Shown here one piece after another: positions 34,918 through 43,142 of a stretch of DNA of 64,000 bases. The translations under genes and the position numbers were made by a program. The notes below the pieces were generated by a model. It did no database searches. It was not told the DNA's origin and saw only the letters and a list, made by a program, of their open reading frames with translations. The DNA is taken from NCBI GenBank assembly GCA_026399835.1, contig JAPLQE010000051.1, forward strand, positions 1 to 64,000, in the 5' to 3' direction. This DNA is from Burkholderiales bacterium. GTDB taxonomy: Bacteria; Pseudomonadota; Gammaproteobacteria; Burkholderiales; Burkholderiaceae_E. Positions within the stretch are counted from its first letter, which is position 1; every line of letters begins with the position of its first letter.

Positions 34918-36132
34918 ATGCGCGACCCCGCCTCCTTCATCGCCCCCGCCTACCTGAACGTCGGCGAGTCGCTCGTGCGCGAGCTCTCGAAGCTGATGTC
35001 GGTGCCCGGCATGGTGTCGCTCGCCGGCGGCTATCCCGGCCCCGAGCTCTTCGACCGCGACGGCGTGCGCGAGGCCGCCGACGCGGCGTTGCGCGACATG
35101 CCGGTCGCCTGCCTGCAGTACGGCCCGACCGACGGCCTGCCCGGCGTGCGCGAGGCGGTCTCGAAGCTGCTCGCCGCGCGCGGCACGCGCTGCTCGCCCG
35201 ACGACGTGCTGATGACCGGCGGCTCGCAGCAGGGCTTCGACCTGCTGGTGCGCACGCTGCTCGCGCCCGGCGACGCGGCGATCGTCGAACGCCCGACCTA
35301 CACCGGCCCGCTGCGCGTGCTGAAGGTCGCCGGCGTGCGGACCCTGACGGTCGGGGTCGATGCGCACGGCCTGGACGTCGACGAGCTCGAGACGCTGCTG
35401 CGCGATGCGGCGACGCCGCGCCCGAAGCTGCTGTACGTCGTGCCCACCTTCGCGAACCCGAGCGGCGCGACCATGCCGCGCGCGCGCCGCCTGAAGCTGC
35501 TGGCGCTCGCCGTCGAGCACGGCTTCGTGATCGTCGAGGACGACCCCTACGGGCAGCTGCGCTTCGACGGCGAGCACGAGCCGCATGTCGCCGGCCTGGT
35601 CGACGAGGTGCCGGGCTCGAAGCCCTGGGTGGTCCACCTGGGCAGCTTCTCGAAGGTCATCGCCCCCGGGCTGCGTCTGGGCTACACCGTGGCGCCGCCC
35701 GACATCCGCCGGCCGCTGGTGCTCGCCAAGCAGCTCGACGACATCTCCAGCCCCGGCTTCACGCAGGCGACCGTGCAGCGCTACCTCGCCGCCGGCCGCC
35801 TCGACGCCCACCTGCCGACCATCCTCGGCGCCTACCGCGAGCGCGCCGGTGCGATGCGCGACGCGATCGCGACGCATCTGGCCGACCGGGTCGACTTCAA
35901 CATCCCGCAGGGCGGCATGTTCATGTGGGGCCGACTGCGCGACGGCACGAGCACGCGCGCGCTGCTGCCGCATGCGATCGAGGAGAAGGTGACCTTCGTG
36001 CCCGGCGACATCTACTACGCCGACCGTGCCGACGCCGCGACGATGCGACTGTCGTTCTCGACGCCCTCGCCCGAGCAGGTCCGCGAGGGCGTGGCGCGCC
36101 TGGGCCGCGCGATCGCGCGGCTGCACGCGTGA
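34918..36132 (+). CDS. PLP-dependent aminotransferase, MocR/LysN type, second copy
   Basis: 404-residue transaminase paralogous to the one at 27.4 kb. The blocks MVSLAGGYPGPELFDRDG, YGPTDGLPGVREAV, GGSQQGFDLLVRTLL, PTFANPSGATMP and the PLP-lysine in GSFSKVIAPGLRLGY correspond one to one. There is no DNA-binding domain. The final TGA overlaps the GTG of the following phosphodiesterase gene (GTGA), an unexpected pairing with RNA metabolism. Substrate is likely an aromatic or long-side-chain amino acid. Confidence 0.88.
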   Translation: MRDPASFIAPAYLNVGESLVRELSKLMSVPGMVSLAGGYPGPELFDRDGVREAADAALRDMPVACLQYGPTDGLPGVREAVSKLLAARGTRCSPDDVLMTGGSQQGFDLLVRTLLAPGDAAIVERPTYTGPLRVLKVAGVRTLTVGVDAHGLDVDELETLLRDAATPRPKLLYVVPTFANPSGATMPRARRLKLLALAVEHGFVIVEDDPYGQLRFDGEHEPHVAGLVDEVPGSKPWVVHLGSFSKVIAPGLRLGYTVAPPDIRRPLVLAKQLDDISSPGFTQATVQRYLAAGRLDAHLPTILGAYRERAGAMRDAIATHLADRVDFNIPQGGMFMWGRLRDGTSTRALLPHAIEEKVTFVPGDIYYADRADAATMRLSFSTPSPEQVREGVARLGRAIARLHA

Positions 36133-36773
36133 GCGGCTCCCCGCGCCGCATCTCCGGACCCGCCGGCCGCGCGCCGCGTCCCGGCCCCCGCGCCGAGCCC
36201 GCCGCGCAGCCGCCGCTCGCCGAGCGCCACCGCAACCACTTCTTCGCGCTGCTGCCGCCGCCCGCGGTGCGCAAGGGCCTGGCACTGCTCGCCGCCGACT
36301 TGCCGGACGCGGTCGGCGGCCGCGCCGAGCCCGCGCAGCGGCTGCACCTGACGCTGCTGTTCCTCGGCCCGCTGCCGCCCGGCCACGAGGCGACGCTGCT
36401 GGCGGCGGGGGCTGCGGCTGCGGCGGCCCGCGGCCCGTTCGACGTCGAGCTCGATCACCTCGGCCGATTCCCGAGGAGCGACGTGGTGTGGGTCGGGCCG
36501 TCGTCGCCGCCCGATCCGGCGCTCCCCGCGCTGCACTCGGCGCTGCGCCGCGGTTGCGCCGCGGTGCCGACCGCGCGCCGTCCCGACAAGTTCGCGCCGC
36601 ACGTCACGCTGCTGCGCGGCAGCGCCGCCGAGGACGAGGTGCCCGCCGATCCGGTCGGCCCGTGGCGCTGGCGGGCGACGCGCTTCATGCTGCTGCGCAC
36701 CGACCCGTCGCCCGAAGGGCGGGTCTACACGGCGCTCGGCGAGTGGGCGCTCGCGGGTACGCCGGTCAGCTGA
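36129..36773 (+). CDS. thpR: RNA 2',3'-cyclic phosphodiesterase (LigT/ThpR, 2H family)
   Basis: 214-residue protein with the two defining HxTx motifs, HLTLLFLG and HVTLLRG, of the 2H phosphoesterase superfamily. It opens 2',3'-cyclic phosphate ends of RNA to 2'-phosphates. About 37 N-terminal residues before RNHFFALLPP are Pro/Arg-rich and non-conserved, so translation may in reality begin later. The GTG chosen overlaps the aminotransferase stop. The 3' end overlaps the convergent acyl-CoA ligase by 8 bases. Confidence 0.88.
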   Translation: MSGSPRRISGPAGRAPRPGPRAEPAAQPPLAERHRNHFFALLPPPAVRKGLALLAADLPDAVGGRAEPAQRLHLTLLFLGPLPPGHEATLLAAGAAAAAARGPFDVELDHLGRFPRSDVVWVGPSSPPDPALPALHSALRRGCAAVPTARRPDKFAPHVTLLRGSAAEDEVPADPVGPWRWRATRFMLLRTDPSPEGRVYTALGEWALAGTPVS

Positions 36774-38388
36774 ACGTGCCGCCGTACTTCGAGCGCAGCT
36801 CGTTCTTTTGCACCTTGCCGGTCCCGCCGACCGGCAGGGCGTCGAGGAACATCACGTCGTCGGGCACCCACCACTTCGCCACGCGCTGAGCGAGGAAGTC
36901 GAGGATCTCGGCCTTCTCCAGCGCCTGGCCGGGCTTCTTCACGACGAACAGCAGTGGGCGCTCGTCCCACTTCGGATGCTTGACGCCGATCACTGCGGCC
37001 ATCGCCACCGCCGGATGCGCGACCGCGGCGTTCTCCAGGTCGATCGAGCTGATCCACTCGCCGCCGGTCTTGATGACGTCCTTGGTGCGGTCGCGGATCT
37101 GCATCACGCCGTCGGCGGCGATGGTCGCGATGTCGCCGGTGGGGAACCAGCCGTCGATGAGCGCCGAGCCCTCGGCCTTGAAGTAGCGCTCGAGGATCCA
37201 CTGCCCGCGCACCATCAGCTCGCCCTGCGTCGCGCCGTCGCGCGGTACCGTCGCGCCGTTTGCGTCGACCACCTTGATCTCGATGCCGAACACCGAGCGG
37301 CCCTGCTTCGAGACGATCGCGTGCCGCTCGGCCGCGCCGAGCGAGGCCTCGGCGCCGGTCAGCGCGCCCATGGTCGCCACCGCCGTGGTCTCGGTCATGC
37401 CCCAGCCGTGGCGCACCTCGACCCCGTACTCGTCGGCGAACTTCGCGATCAGGGCCAGCGGCATTGCCGAGCCGCCGGTGCCGGTGCGCACCATCGTCGA
37501 GAAGCGCAGCCCGTGCGCGTCGAGGTGGGCGATCAGCCCTTGCCAGATGGTCGGCACGCCCGCGCTCACCGTCACGCGCTCGGACTCGATCAGCTCGTAG
37601 AGCGAGGCGCCGTCGAGCTTAGGGCCGGGCAGCACCAGCTTCGCGCCGGCGACTGGCGCCGCGTACGGCAGGCACCAGGCGTTGATGTGGAACATCGGCA
37701 CGACCGGCAGGACCGTCTCGCGCGTCGACAGGCAGATGATCCCGGGGTTGCAGATCGTGATGGCGTTGAGCGCGATCGCCCGGTGCGAGTAGAGCGCGCC
37801 CTTGGGGTTGCCGGTGGTGCCCGAGGTGTAGCAGAGCGCGGCACCCATGCGCTCGTCGAAGCTCGGCCACTCGAAGGCATCGTCGTGCGGCGCGATCAGG
37901 TCCTCGTAGGCGACGATGTGTGCCACGCCCTCGATCGCCGGTGTGTGCGCGGCCTCGGCCAGGCACACCCAGGCGCGCACCTTCGGGCAGGCCGCGGCGA
38001 TGCCCTTGATGAGCGGCGCGAAGGTGGCGTCGAACAGCACCACCTCGTCCTCGGCGTGGTTGATGATGTAGACGAGCTGCTGCGGATGCAGCCGCGGATT
38101 GCAGGTGTGCATCACCATGCCGCTGCCCGAGACCGCGTAGTAGGCCTCGAGGTGGCGGTGGTTGTTCCAGGCGATCGAGCCCACCGTGGCGCCCGGTTCC
38201 AGCCCCAGCGCGGCGAGCGCCTTCGCCAGGCGGCGGGCGCGCACCGCGCAGTCGGCGTAGGTGTAGCGGTGCAGCGGTCCGTGGGTCTCGCGCGAGACCA
38301 CCTCGACCGTCCCGAACTGCGCCGCCGCGTGCTCGATGATCCCCGAGAGCAGCAGGGGCCTGTCCATCATCAGACCGTGTTTCAGCAT
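36766..38388 (-). CDS. acyl-CoA ligase (AMP-binding, DmdB/medium-to-long-chain type)
   Basis: 540-residue adenylate-forming enzyme. The P-loop is [19 protein letters not shown]. The A5 motif GWGMTETTA follows, then the hinge and A8 region [20 protein letters not shown]. The catalytic lysine is in [11 protein letters not shown]. It activates a fatty acid or methylthioalkanoate to its CoA ester in the cytoplasm. ATG at 38388 gives [20 protein letters not shown], the normal start of this family. A degenerate second copy of its C-terminal region lies at 40.26-40.42 kb beyond an inserted low-GC stretch. Confidence 0.92.
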   Translation of the reverse strand: MLKHGLMMDRPLLLSGIIEHAAAQFGTVEVVSRETHGPLHRYTYADCAVRARRLAKALAALGLEPGATVGSIAWNNHRHLEAYYAVSGSGMVMHTCNPRLHPQQLVYIINHAEDEVVLFDATFAPLIKGIAAACPKVRAWVCLAEAAHTPAIEGVAHIVAYEDLIAPHDDAFEWPSFDERMGAALCYTSGTTGNPKGALYSHRAIALNAITICNPGIICLSTRETVLPVVPMFHINAWCLPYAAPVAGAKLVLPGPKLDGASLYELIESERVTVSAGVPTIWQGLIAHLDAHGLRFSTMVRTGTGGSAMPLALIAKFADEYGVEVRHGWGMTETTAVATMGALTGAEASLGAAERHAIVSKQGRSVFGIEIKVVDANGATVPRDGATQGELMVRGQWILERYFKAEGSALIDGWFPTGDIATIAADGVMQIRDRTKDVIKTGGEWISSIDLENAAVAHPAVAMAAVIGVKHPKWDERPLLFVVKKPGQALEKAEILDFLAQRVAKWWVPDDVMFLDALPVGGTGKVQKNELRSKYGGTFS

Positions 38389-38490
38389 GGCGGGGCGTCC
38401 AGGGTGGGTGAGGATCCTGAGTCTAGCCGCAGTCGGCGCGCCGGCCTCGCGCGCCAGAGCGCCGCGGGCATCGGCACGGCCACCGGGTTT

Positions 38491-38706
38491 GCGGTGCGCG
38501 AGTCGGCGCTGCTGCGCGAGCGCGACTGCGGCGAGCTGCGCGGCCTGCCCGACGACATGCTCGGCTTCGACCCGATCGAGGACGAGCGTGCACCGCCCGG
38601 CGGCGAGTCGATGGCGGGCTTGCGGGCCCGCGTGGCCGAGGCGCACGACGGGTTGCGCGCGCTGCGCCGCGAGGCCGACGACGGCCGCGGCGTGGCGTGG
38701 GTCTGA
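38491..38706 (+). pseudogene. histidine-phosphatase (phosphoglycerate-mutase-like) remnant
   Basis: The frame ending at the TGA at 38706 encodes LLRERDCGELRGLP, LGFDPIEDERAPPGGES and a helix of the histidine phosphatase superfamily. The N-terminal RHGE motif is missing, and so is the C-terminal VVTHG histidine. It is a fragment of about 70 residues without start codon or ribosome site. It marks the left edge of a disturbed region between the ligase gene and the low-GC genes. Confidence 0.65.
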
Positions 38707-39038
38707 CGGTGAGCCGGGCGGCCCGGGCGGCCCGGGTGCTGCGTGCGACCGCGTGGACCCTCGTCGCCGTGCTGGGGCGGGCGCCGGCGCGGTCCAGGCC
38801 AGCGGCCACGAACCGTCTGGGCGGCGCCTCGCGCGAGGATGAGGGTCCACGCGGGCGGACGCTCGGACACTCGACGCGCCCATACCGGAGGCCCGCACGA
38901 TCCGGGATGGAGTACTGGGGTGCGCCCTAGACTCGGGTGCGCCCTAGATTGTTGACGCGCCGGTCTGCGTGCGATGCTTTTGAGATGTTGGCCGTGGGCA
39001 GTGCCATCCGGGCTTGACCGGACCTGAGGAGAATCGCT
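38707..39038. other. intergenic stretch before the low-GC gene
   Basis: 332 bases without a credible gene. The first 180 are GC-rich and featureless apart from GGGCGGCCC runs. The last 120 contain a tandem repeat and the flanking repeat (38915-38961), a TTGACG hexamer at 38952-38957 that could be a -35 element, and a well-placed GAGGAG (39026-39031). Base composition drops from here rightwards. Confidence 0.6.
38915..38961. repeat. left copy of a 45-bp flanking direct repeat
   Basis: It contains GGGTGCGCCCTAGA twice (38918-38931 and 38935-38948) and ends GTTGACGCGCC. A diverged copy occurs at 39836-39880 at the 3' end of the following gene. The tract may be the 3' end of a lost upstream family member: one frame reads WGAP then stop, compared with WGQEP then stop in the intact gene. 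Confidence 0.65.
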
Positions 39039-39866
39039 GTGTCGAATGGTTTTCCTGTCTTTCGCGGAGGCACGGGAGCGCCCCAAGTGTTTCTCGCCCA
39101 GGCGCAAGACGTGTCGAGGCCTACTCCGGGGGTCATGCGCGCCGTCAGGAGCATTGCGCAGGTTCCGCAGGCGGTGCGCGATAATCTCAAAGATCCCTCG
39201 GATCGCACCGGCCAGGCCTTGATCCCACCCAGGCGGTTCACGCAGGCGGCCGAACTCCTCACGGGTCGCGGTGCCCGGGTAGACGACGGGGAAGACGAAT
39301 ACACCCAGGAGAGAGCTAAGGTTCTCCGGCCGGCGAAACCGTTCGGCTACGACCCCGAGCTGCTCGCGGCGCGCCGGCTCAGGTCACTGGTCGAGCTTGA
39401 TGCAGCATTCGACCGGTGGCGGACACTGCCCTCGCCGAAATGGGTGAAAGAGGCGGTCAACGAGCTGGTCGCGCGACGCAAATTGGAGTTCGCAAGCAGC
39501 GCCGCAGAGCAGGACTGGGCGGCGAACCTGCTGGCTGGTGTTCTAAGCGATACGCCCTATTCGGATAATCGCGAGAGATCAATGCGGGTGTGGCGGAACG
39601 ACCGCACTCCCGATCAGTCCACCCTGGTCAAGATTGCCAACCCCGGAAACGAGAGGTTCTCAACGATCTATTGGGGGGCTTGGAAGAAGAGCAATGCCGC
39701 GGAAACGCGAGTGCGCGCCCTGTCGAGTCTTCTGCGCGATCAAATCATGTTAGGTCGGGTCGACTGGGGGGCGCTGATTCGGGAGGCGCCGGGCTTGCGG
39801 TGGGCGCTCCGGTCCGCGGAAAAGCATATTCTGCTCCGCCCCCTAGACTGGGGCCAGGAGCCCTAG
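39039..39866 (+). CDS. hypothetical protein, founder of a tandem low-GC family
   Basis: 275 residues, function not recognised. GTG start is set by GAGGAG seven bases upstream. The N-terminal 70 residues are Gly/Pro/Ser/Gln-rich and probably unstructured. The rest is charged and helical, with no signal peptide or membrane segment. The block ELVARRKLEFASSAAEQDW (about residues 140-160) recurs in the truncated copy directly downstream. G+C is visibly lower than in all neighbours, and ATA, TTA-type and AAT codons appear that neighbours avoid, so recent acquisition is likely. An effector- or toxin-like role is possible but unsupported. Confidence 0.7.
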   Translation: MSNGFPVFRGGTGAPQVFLAQAQDVSRPTPGVMRAVRSIAQVPQAVRDNLKDPSDRTGQALIPPRRFTQAAELLTGRGARVDDGEDEYTQERAKVLRPAKPFGYDPELLAARRLRSLVELDAAFDRWRTLPSPKWVKEAVNELVARRKLEFASSAAEQDWAANLLAGVLSDTPYSDNRERSMRVWRNDRTPDQSTLVKIANPGNERFSTIYWGAWKKSNAAETRVRALSSLLRDQIMLGRVDWGALIREAPGLRWALRSAEKHILLRPLDWGQEP

Positions 39867-39880
39867 AGTGTTGCCGCGCC
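39836..39880. repeat. right copy of the 45-bp flanking direct repeat
   Basis: It shares CGCCC-CTAGACT, GGGG, CCCTAGA and GTTG-CGCGCC with the left copy at 38915-38961. It includes the stop codon of the intact gene and runs into the truncated copy. Confidence 0.65.
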
Positions 39881-39885
39881 TGCCG

Positions 39886-40237
39886 GCTCGACGCCACATT
39901 AGATCGGCGGCAGAGGCTGCCGTCGACGGACGGGCCTGTCAACGGCCCGCTGAGAAAACTGGTTAGAAATTGGGTCGAGCAACGCAAGTTGGAGTTCGCA
40001 AAGAGCGTCGCGCGGGAGGACTGGCTTGCCAATAAAGAGCCGCAAAACAAGCCGTTCTTGAAGGCATCGTCGATGCAGAGCCAAGCGGCATATCGGCGAC
40101 AAAACGACCTGTTGGAACTGCTGATGGGGCAAATCAATTCCGGCCGGGCCGACCCGTCGCAGCTGATGCTTCAGGTGGCGAAGCGGGAGATTCAGCCGGT
40201 CTTGCGGCCGGTCCTCCGGATGTTCGGGAGCCCCTAA
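39886..40237 (+). pseudogene. 5'-truncated second copy of the 39.0-kb gene
   Basis: Translation beginning LDATLDRRQRLPST and continuing VEQRKLEFAKSVAREDWLAN aligns with LDAAFDRWRTLPSP and ARRKLEFASSAAEQDWAAN of the intact gene. The C-terminal part (LLMGQINSGRADPSQL) matches LLRDQIMLGRVDWGAL. There is no start codon or ribosome site in frame. The repeat at 39836-39880 joins directly to the middle of the gene, as if about 430 bases of 5' sequence were deleted. Tandem duplication followed by deletion is the simplest reading. Expression is doubtful. Confidence 0.65.
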
Positions 40238-40257
40238 GCGAATCCCTGAGCGGGCGC

Positions 40258-40415
40258 CCCGGGCGCAAGGGCCTGGCCGGCCTTCCTCACGACGAACAGC
40301 CGCGGGCCCTCGTCCCACTTCTGATTTGCCGGCGTGGGCGTGGTCCAGCCCTGCAACATCAGACCGGCCTGTGCAGCAGGCCAGCGCTCGATGAGCGCCG
40401 CCCCGCCGCAGGCGC
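40258..40415 (-). pseudogene. remnant of a second acyl-CoA ligase gene
   Basis: On the minus strand one frame reads KWDEGPRLFVVRKAGQA, matching [17 protein letters not shown] of the intact ligase (DNA 36.90-36.98 kb, roughly 50 of 58 bases equal). A little upstream, ALIERW resembles ALIDGW of the same enzyme, with the intervening 60 residues lost. It is a deleted, diverged paralogue of the ligase on the other side of the low-GC genes. No complete frame remains. Confidence 0.65.
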
Positions 40416-40416
40416 C

Positions 40417-41370
40417 TCAGATCTGCCGCAGCCAGACCTCGCCGATGCCGTGGTCGAGCCGCTTGCGCAGCACGACGTTCGCGCGTTCGCGCGACGGCAG
40501 GATGTTCTCGCGCAGGTTCACCAGGTTGATGTCGCGCCAGATGCCCAGGGCGACCCCGCGCGCCGCGTCAGCGTCGAGGTCCTTGTAGTGGTGGAAGTAC
40601 GAGGTGGGGTTCTGGAAGACCGTGCGCTGCAGCTTCAGGAAGCGGCGCACGTACCACTCCTGGATGTCGTCGTCCTCGGCGTCGAGGTACAGCGAGAAGT
40701 CGAAGAAGTCCGACACGATGATCGACGGCGAGCGCCCGCCCTCGAGCGTGCCGGTCTGCAGCACGTTCAGGCCCTCGAAGATCAGGATGTCCGGGCTCGC
40801 GACCACCGCGCGCTCGCCCGGCACGATGTCGTAGCCCTGGTGCGAGTAGACCGGTGCCTCGACCTCGGCCTTGCCGGCCTTCACGTCGGCGAGGAACTCG
40901 ATCATCCGGCGCCGGTCGTAGCTCTCCGGGAAGCCCTTGCGGCCCATCAGCCCGCGCTCGAGCAGCGTCGCGTTCGGATAGAGGAAGCCGTCGGTGGTCA
41001 CCAGCGCCACCGACGGATGGTCGGGCCACCGGGCCAGCACGGCCTGCAGCGTTCGCGCGAACGTGCTCTTGCCGACCGCGACGCTGCCGGCGATGCCGAT
41101 CACATAGGGGCGACGCCCGACCGTGCGCCCGAGGAACTCGTCCTTGACGCCGGACAGCGCGCGCGCCGACCGGAAGTGAAGGTTCAGCAGCCGCGACAGC
41201 GGCAGGTAGATCTGCACGACGTCGTCGATCGAGACCTGCTCGAGCACGCCGCGCAGCGAGGCCAGATCGGTCTGGGAGAGCGTGAGCGGCGTGCTCGCAC
41301 GCAGCGCGGCCCACTCGTCGCGGCCGAACACCTCGTACGCGGAGAACTCCGTTCCGGTGTCCAGGTTCAT
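40417..41370 (-). CDS. coaA: type I pantothenate kinase
   Basis: First enzyme of coenzyme A synthesis (pantothenate to 4'-phosphopantothenate). The 317-residue protein follows E. coli CoaA closely: FGRDEWAALRASTPLTLS, EIYLPLSRLLN-like VQIYLPLSRLLN, P-loop GSVAVGKST (K101), TTDGFLYPN, RGLMGRKGFPESYD and FEGLNVLQTG. Burkholderiales more often use the unrelated type III enzyme CoaX next to birA. The start ATG at 41370 is in the correct place; longer upstream frames are not conserved. Divergent from the SPOR-domain gene. Confidence 0.95.
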   Translation of the reverse strand: MNLDTGTEFSAYEVFGRDEWAALRASTPLTLSQTDLASLRGVLEQVSIDDVVQIYLPLSRLLNLHFRSARALSGVKDEFLGRTVGRRPYVIGIAGSVAVGKSTFARTLQAVLARWPDHPSVALVTTDGFLYPNATLLERGLMGRKGFPESYDRRRMIEFLADVKAGKAEVEAPVYSHQGYDIVPGERAVVASPDILIFEGLNVLQTGTLEGGRSPSIIVSDFFDFSLYLDAEDDDIQEWYVRRFLKLQRTVFQNPTSYFHHYKDLDADAARGVALGIWRDINLVNLRENILPSRERANVVLRKRLDHGIGEVWLRQI

Positions 41371-41536
41371 GGCGCGCAAGCTTACCCCACCGGTGTCGCG
41401 GCGGCGCCTCGCGGCGCGACGAGGGGTCGCGCTGGCGTACACTCGGGCGGTCGCCGCGCCCGCCTGCCGAGCCCGGCAGACACCCTCGCTGCCGCGCGTC
41501 CCGTCGCGCCCGATCGCGCCCGTTGCGCACTCCGAC

Positions 41537-42304
41537 ATGAAGCTCCTCCTCAGCCTGCTGGTCGTCGCGAACGTGCTGCTGTTCGGTTGGTTCCGCGGCT
41601 GGATGGCGCCGTTCGGCGGTGACGGCCGCGATCCGGGCCGCATCGAGCGCCAGGTCGAGCCGGAGCGGCTGAGGATCGTCCCGGGGCCGCGGGCCGGCCC
41701 GGGCCCGGCGGGCGGCGACGCCCGCGCCGGTAGCGCGGACTCGGCTGCGACGTCGGGCGCACCAGCCATCGCATCCTCTCCGCCGGTGCCGCTCCCCCCG
41801 CCCCCCTCGCCCCCCTCGCCGGCTGCGCTCGGCGTGGTGCTCAGGGCGGCCGGCTGCGCCGAGATCGGTCCGATGAGCGAGCAGGACGCGGTCCGCGTGC
41901 AGGTCATGCTCGATGCGGTCGTGCAGGACCTGGTGGTCACGACGCAGCGCGCCGAGGGCATCACCTCCTGGTGGGTCTACGTGGCGCCGTCCTCGGGCGA
42001 CGTCGCCCGGCGCGTCGCCGACCTGCGCGAGCGCGGGGTGTCGGACCTGTACGTGATGCCCGACGGGCAGTGGAAGGGCGCGATCTCCTTCGGCCTGTTC
42101 CGCCAGGAAGAACTCGCGGTCGCGCTGCAGAAGACGATCGCGCAGAAGGGCGTGCGCAACGTGCGCGTCGCGCCGCGCGGTCCCTCGGCCGGACGCATCA
42201 CGCTGCAGGTCCGGCCGATCGGCGATGCGCTGATCGCCGAGCTGCCGAAGCTGCGCACCGCGATGCCCGAGGCGATCGCCCGGCCCTGCGCATCGCGAGG
42301 CTGA
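41537..42304 (+). CDS. SPOR-domain-like membrane-anchored protein
   Basis: 255 residues. A single N-terminal membrane helix (LLLSLLVVANVLLFGWF) is followed by a long Pro/Ala-rich linker with a polyproline run. A folded C-terminal region (AAGCAEIGPMSEQDAVRVQV, SWWVYVAPSSGDVARRVADL, then VSDLYVM and ISFGLFRQEELAVAL) resembles a peptidoglycan-binding SPOR module. It is probably a periplasmic cell-envelope protein. In several relatives such a gene lies beside the pantothenate kinase/biotin ligase genes, and here it is next to coaA. Confidence 0.7.
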   Translation: MKLLLSLLVVANVLLFGWFRGWMAPFGGDGRDPGRIERQVEPERLRIVPGPRAGPGPAGGDARAGSADSAATSGAPAIASSPPVPLPPPPSPPSPAALGVVLRAAGCAEIGPMSEQDAVRVQVMLDAVVQDLVVTTQRAEGITSWWVYVAPSSGDVARRVADLRERGVSDLYVMPDGQWKGAISFGLFRQEELAVALQKTIAQKGVRNVRVAPRGPSAGRITLQVRPIGDALIAELPKLRTAMPEAIARPCASRG

Positions 42305-42428
42305 GCCGGCACTGCAGATCGCCCCGGCCGACGACGGCACGCCGCACCGAAGGGCGCCCACCGCGGCTGTGGCAGGATCGCGGCTCCCGCGCCGGACCTC
42401 CCGGCGCGGATCACGAGGACGAGGTGTG

Positions 42429-43142
42429 ATGCGACCGGTGCTGGTGATCGAGCACACCGAGGGCGACGGCCCCGGTCATTTCGGCGAGTGGCTGACGGCC
42501 CGCGGCCGGCCGATGACGCTGGTGCGCGTGCACGCCGGCGACGCCGTGCCCGCGAGCATCGACGGCCACGCCGGGCTGTGCGTGCTGGGCGGCCCGATGA
42601 GCGTCAACGACGGGCACCTGGCGCACATCCGGACCGAGCACGCGCTGGTGCGCGATGCGCTCGACCGGGGCGTCCCGAGCATCGGCCACTGCCTGGGCGG
42701 CCAGCTGATCGCCAAGGTGCTCGGTGCGCGCATCGGCGAGAGTCCGGCGCCCGAGATCGGATGGCATGCGATCGAGGTCGCGGGCACGCCCGCGGCGCGC
42801 CGCTGGTTCGGCGATGCGCGCGCACCGGTGGTCATGCAGTGGCACTACGAGGCCTTCGCGCTGCCCGAGGGCGCGACGCCGCTCGCCGGCAACGCGTCCT
42901 GCCCTTGGCAGGCCTTCGAGTGGGCGGGCATCCACCTCGGGATGCAGTTCCATCCGGAGGCGGACCGGACGAAGGTCGAGTTCTGGCTGGCGAAGGACCG
43001 GCAGGAGGCGCTCGCCTCGGGGCACCGGCCGACGGTGCAGTCGCCGGCCCGGATCGCCGAGGGCATCGATGCCCACGTGGCGGCGATGCGCACGCTGGCG
43101 CATCGGCTGTACGACGTCTGGGGCGCTGCGCTCGGCGACTAG
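42429..43142 (+). CDS. class I glutamine amidotransferase-like protein
   Basis: 237 residues. The GATase-1 triad is present: the cysteine nucleophile in SIGHCLGGQLIAKVLG, and the His-Glu pair in GMQFHPEADRTK. It stands alone without a synthetase partner, as in the stand-alone GuaA-like family often called type 1 glutamine amidotransferase, of uncertain substrate. The ATG at 42429 follows a GAGGTGTG leader. Its end overlaps the convergent diiron gene by 4 bases. Confidence 0.87.
   Translation: MRPVLVIEHTEGDGPGHFGEWLTARGRPMTLVRVHAGDAVPASIDGHAGLCVLGGPMSVNDGHLAHIRTEHALVRDALDRGVPSIGHCLGGQLIAKVLGARIGESPAPEIGWHAIEVAGTPAARRWFGDARAPVVMQWHYEAFALPEGATPLAGNASCPWQAFEWAGIHLGMQFHPEADRTKVEFWLAKDRQEALASGHRPTVQSPARIAEGIDAHVAAMRTLAHRLYDVWGAALGD

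Noticed and set aside
38707-39038. Possible insertion sequence causing the low-GC segment
   Set aside because: No transposase frame or terminal inverted repeats were found. Only direct repeats tied to the duplicated gene are visible.
39590-40237. Truncated low-GC copy as an intact 215-residue gene starting at 39590
   Set aside because: That start lies inside the upstream gene in another frame with no ribosome site. Homology begins only at about 39886.
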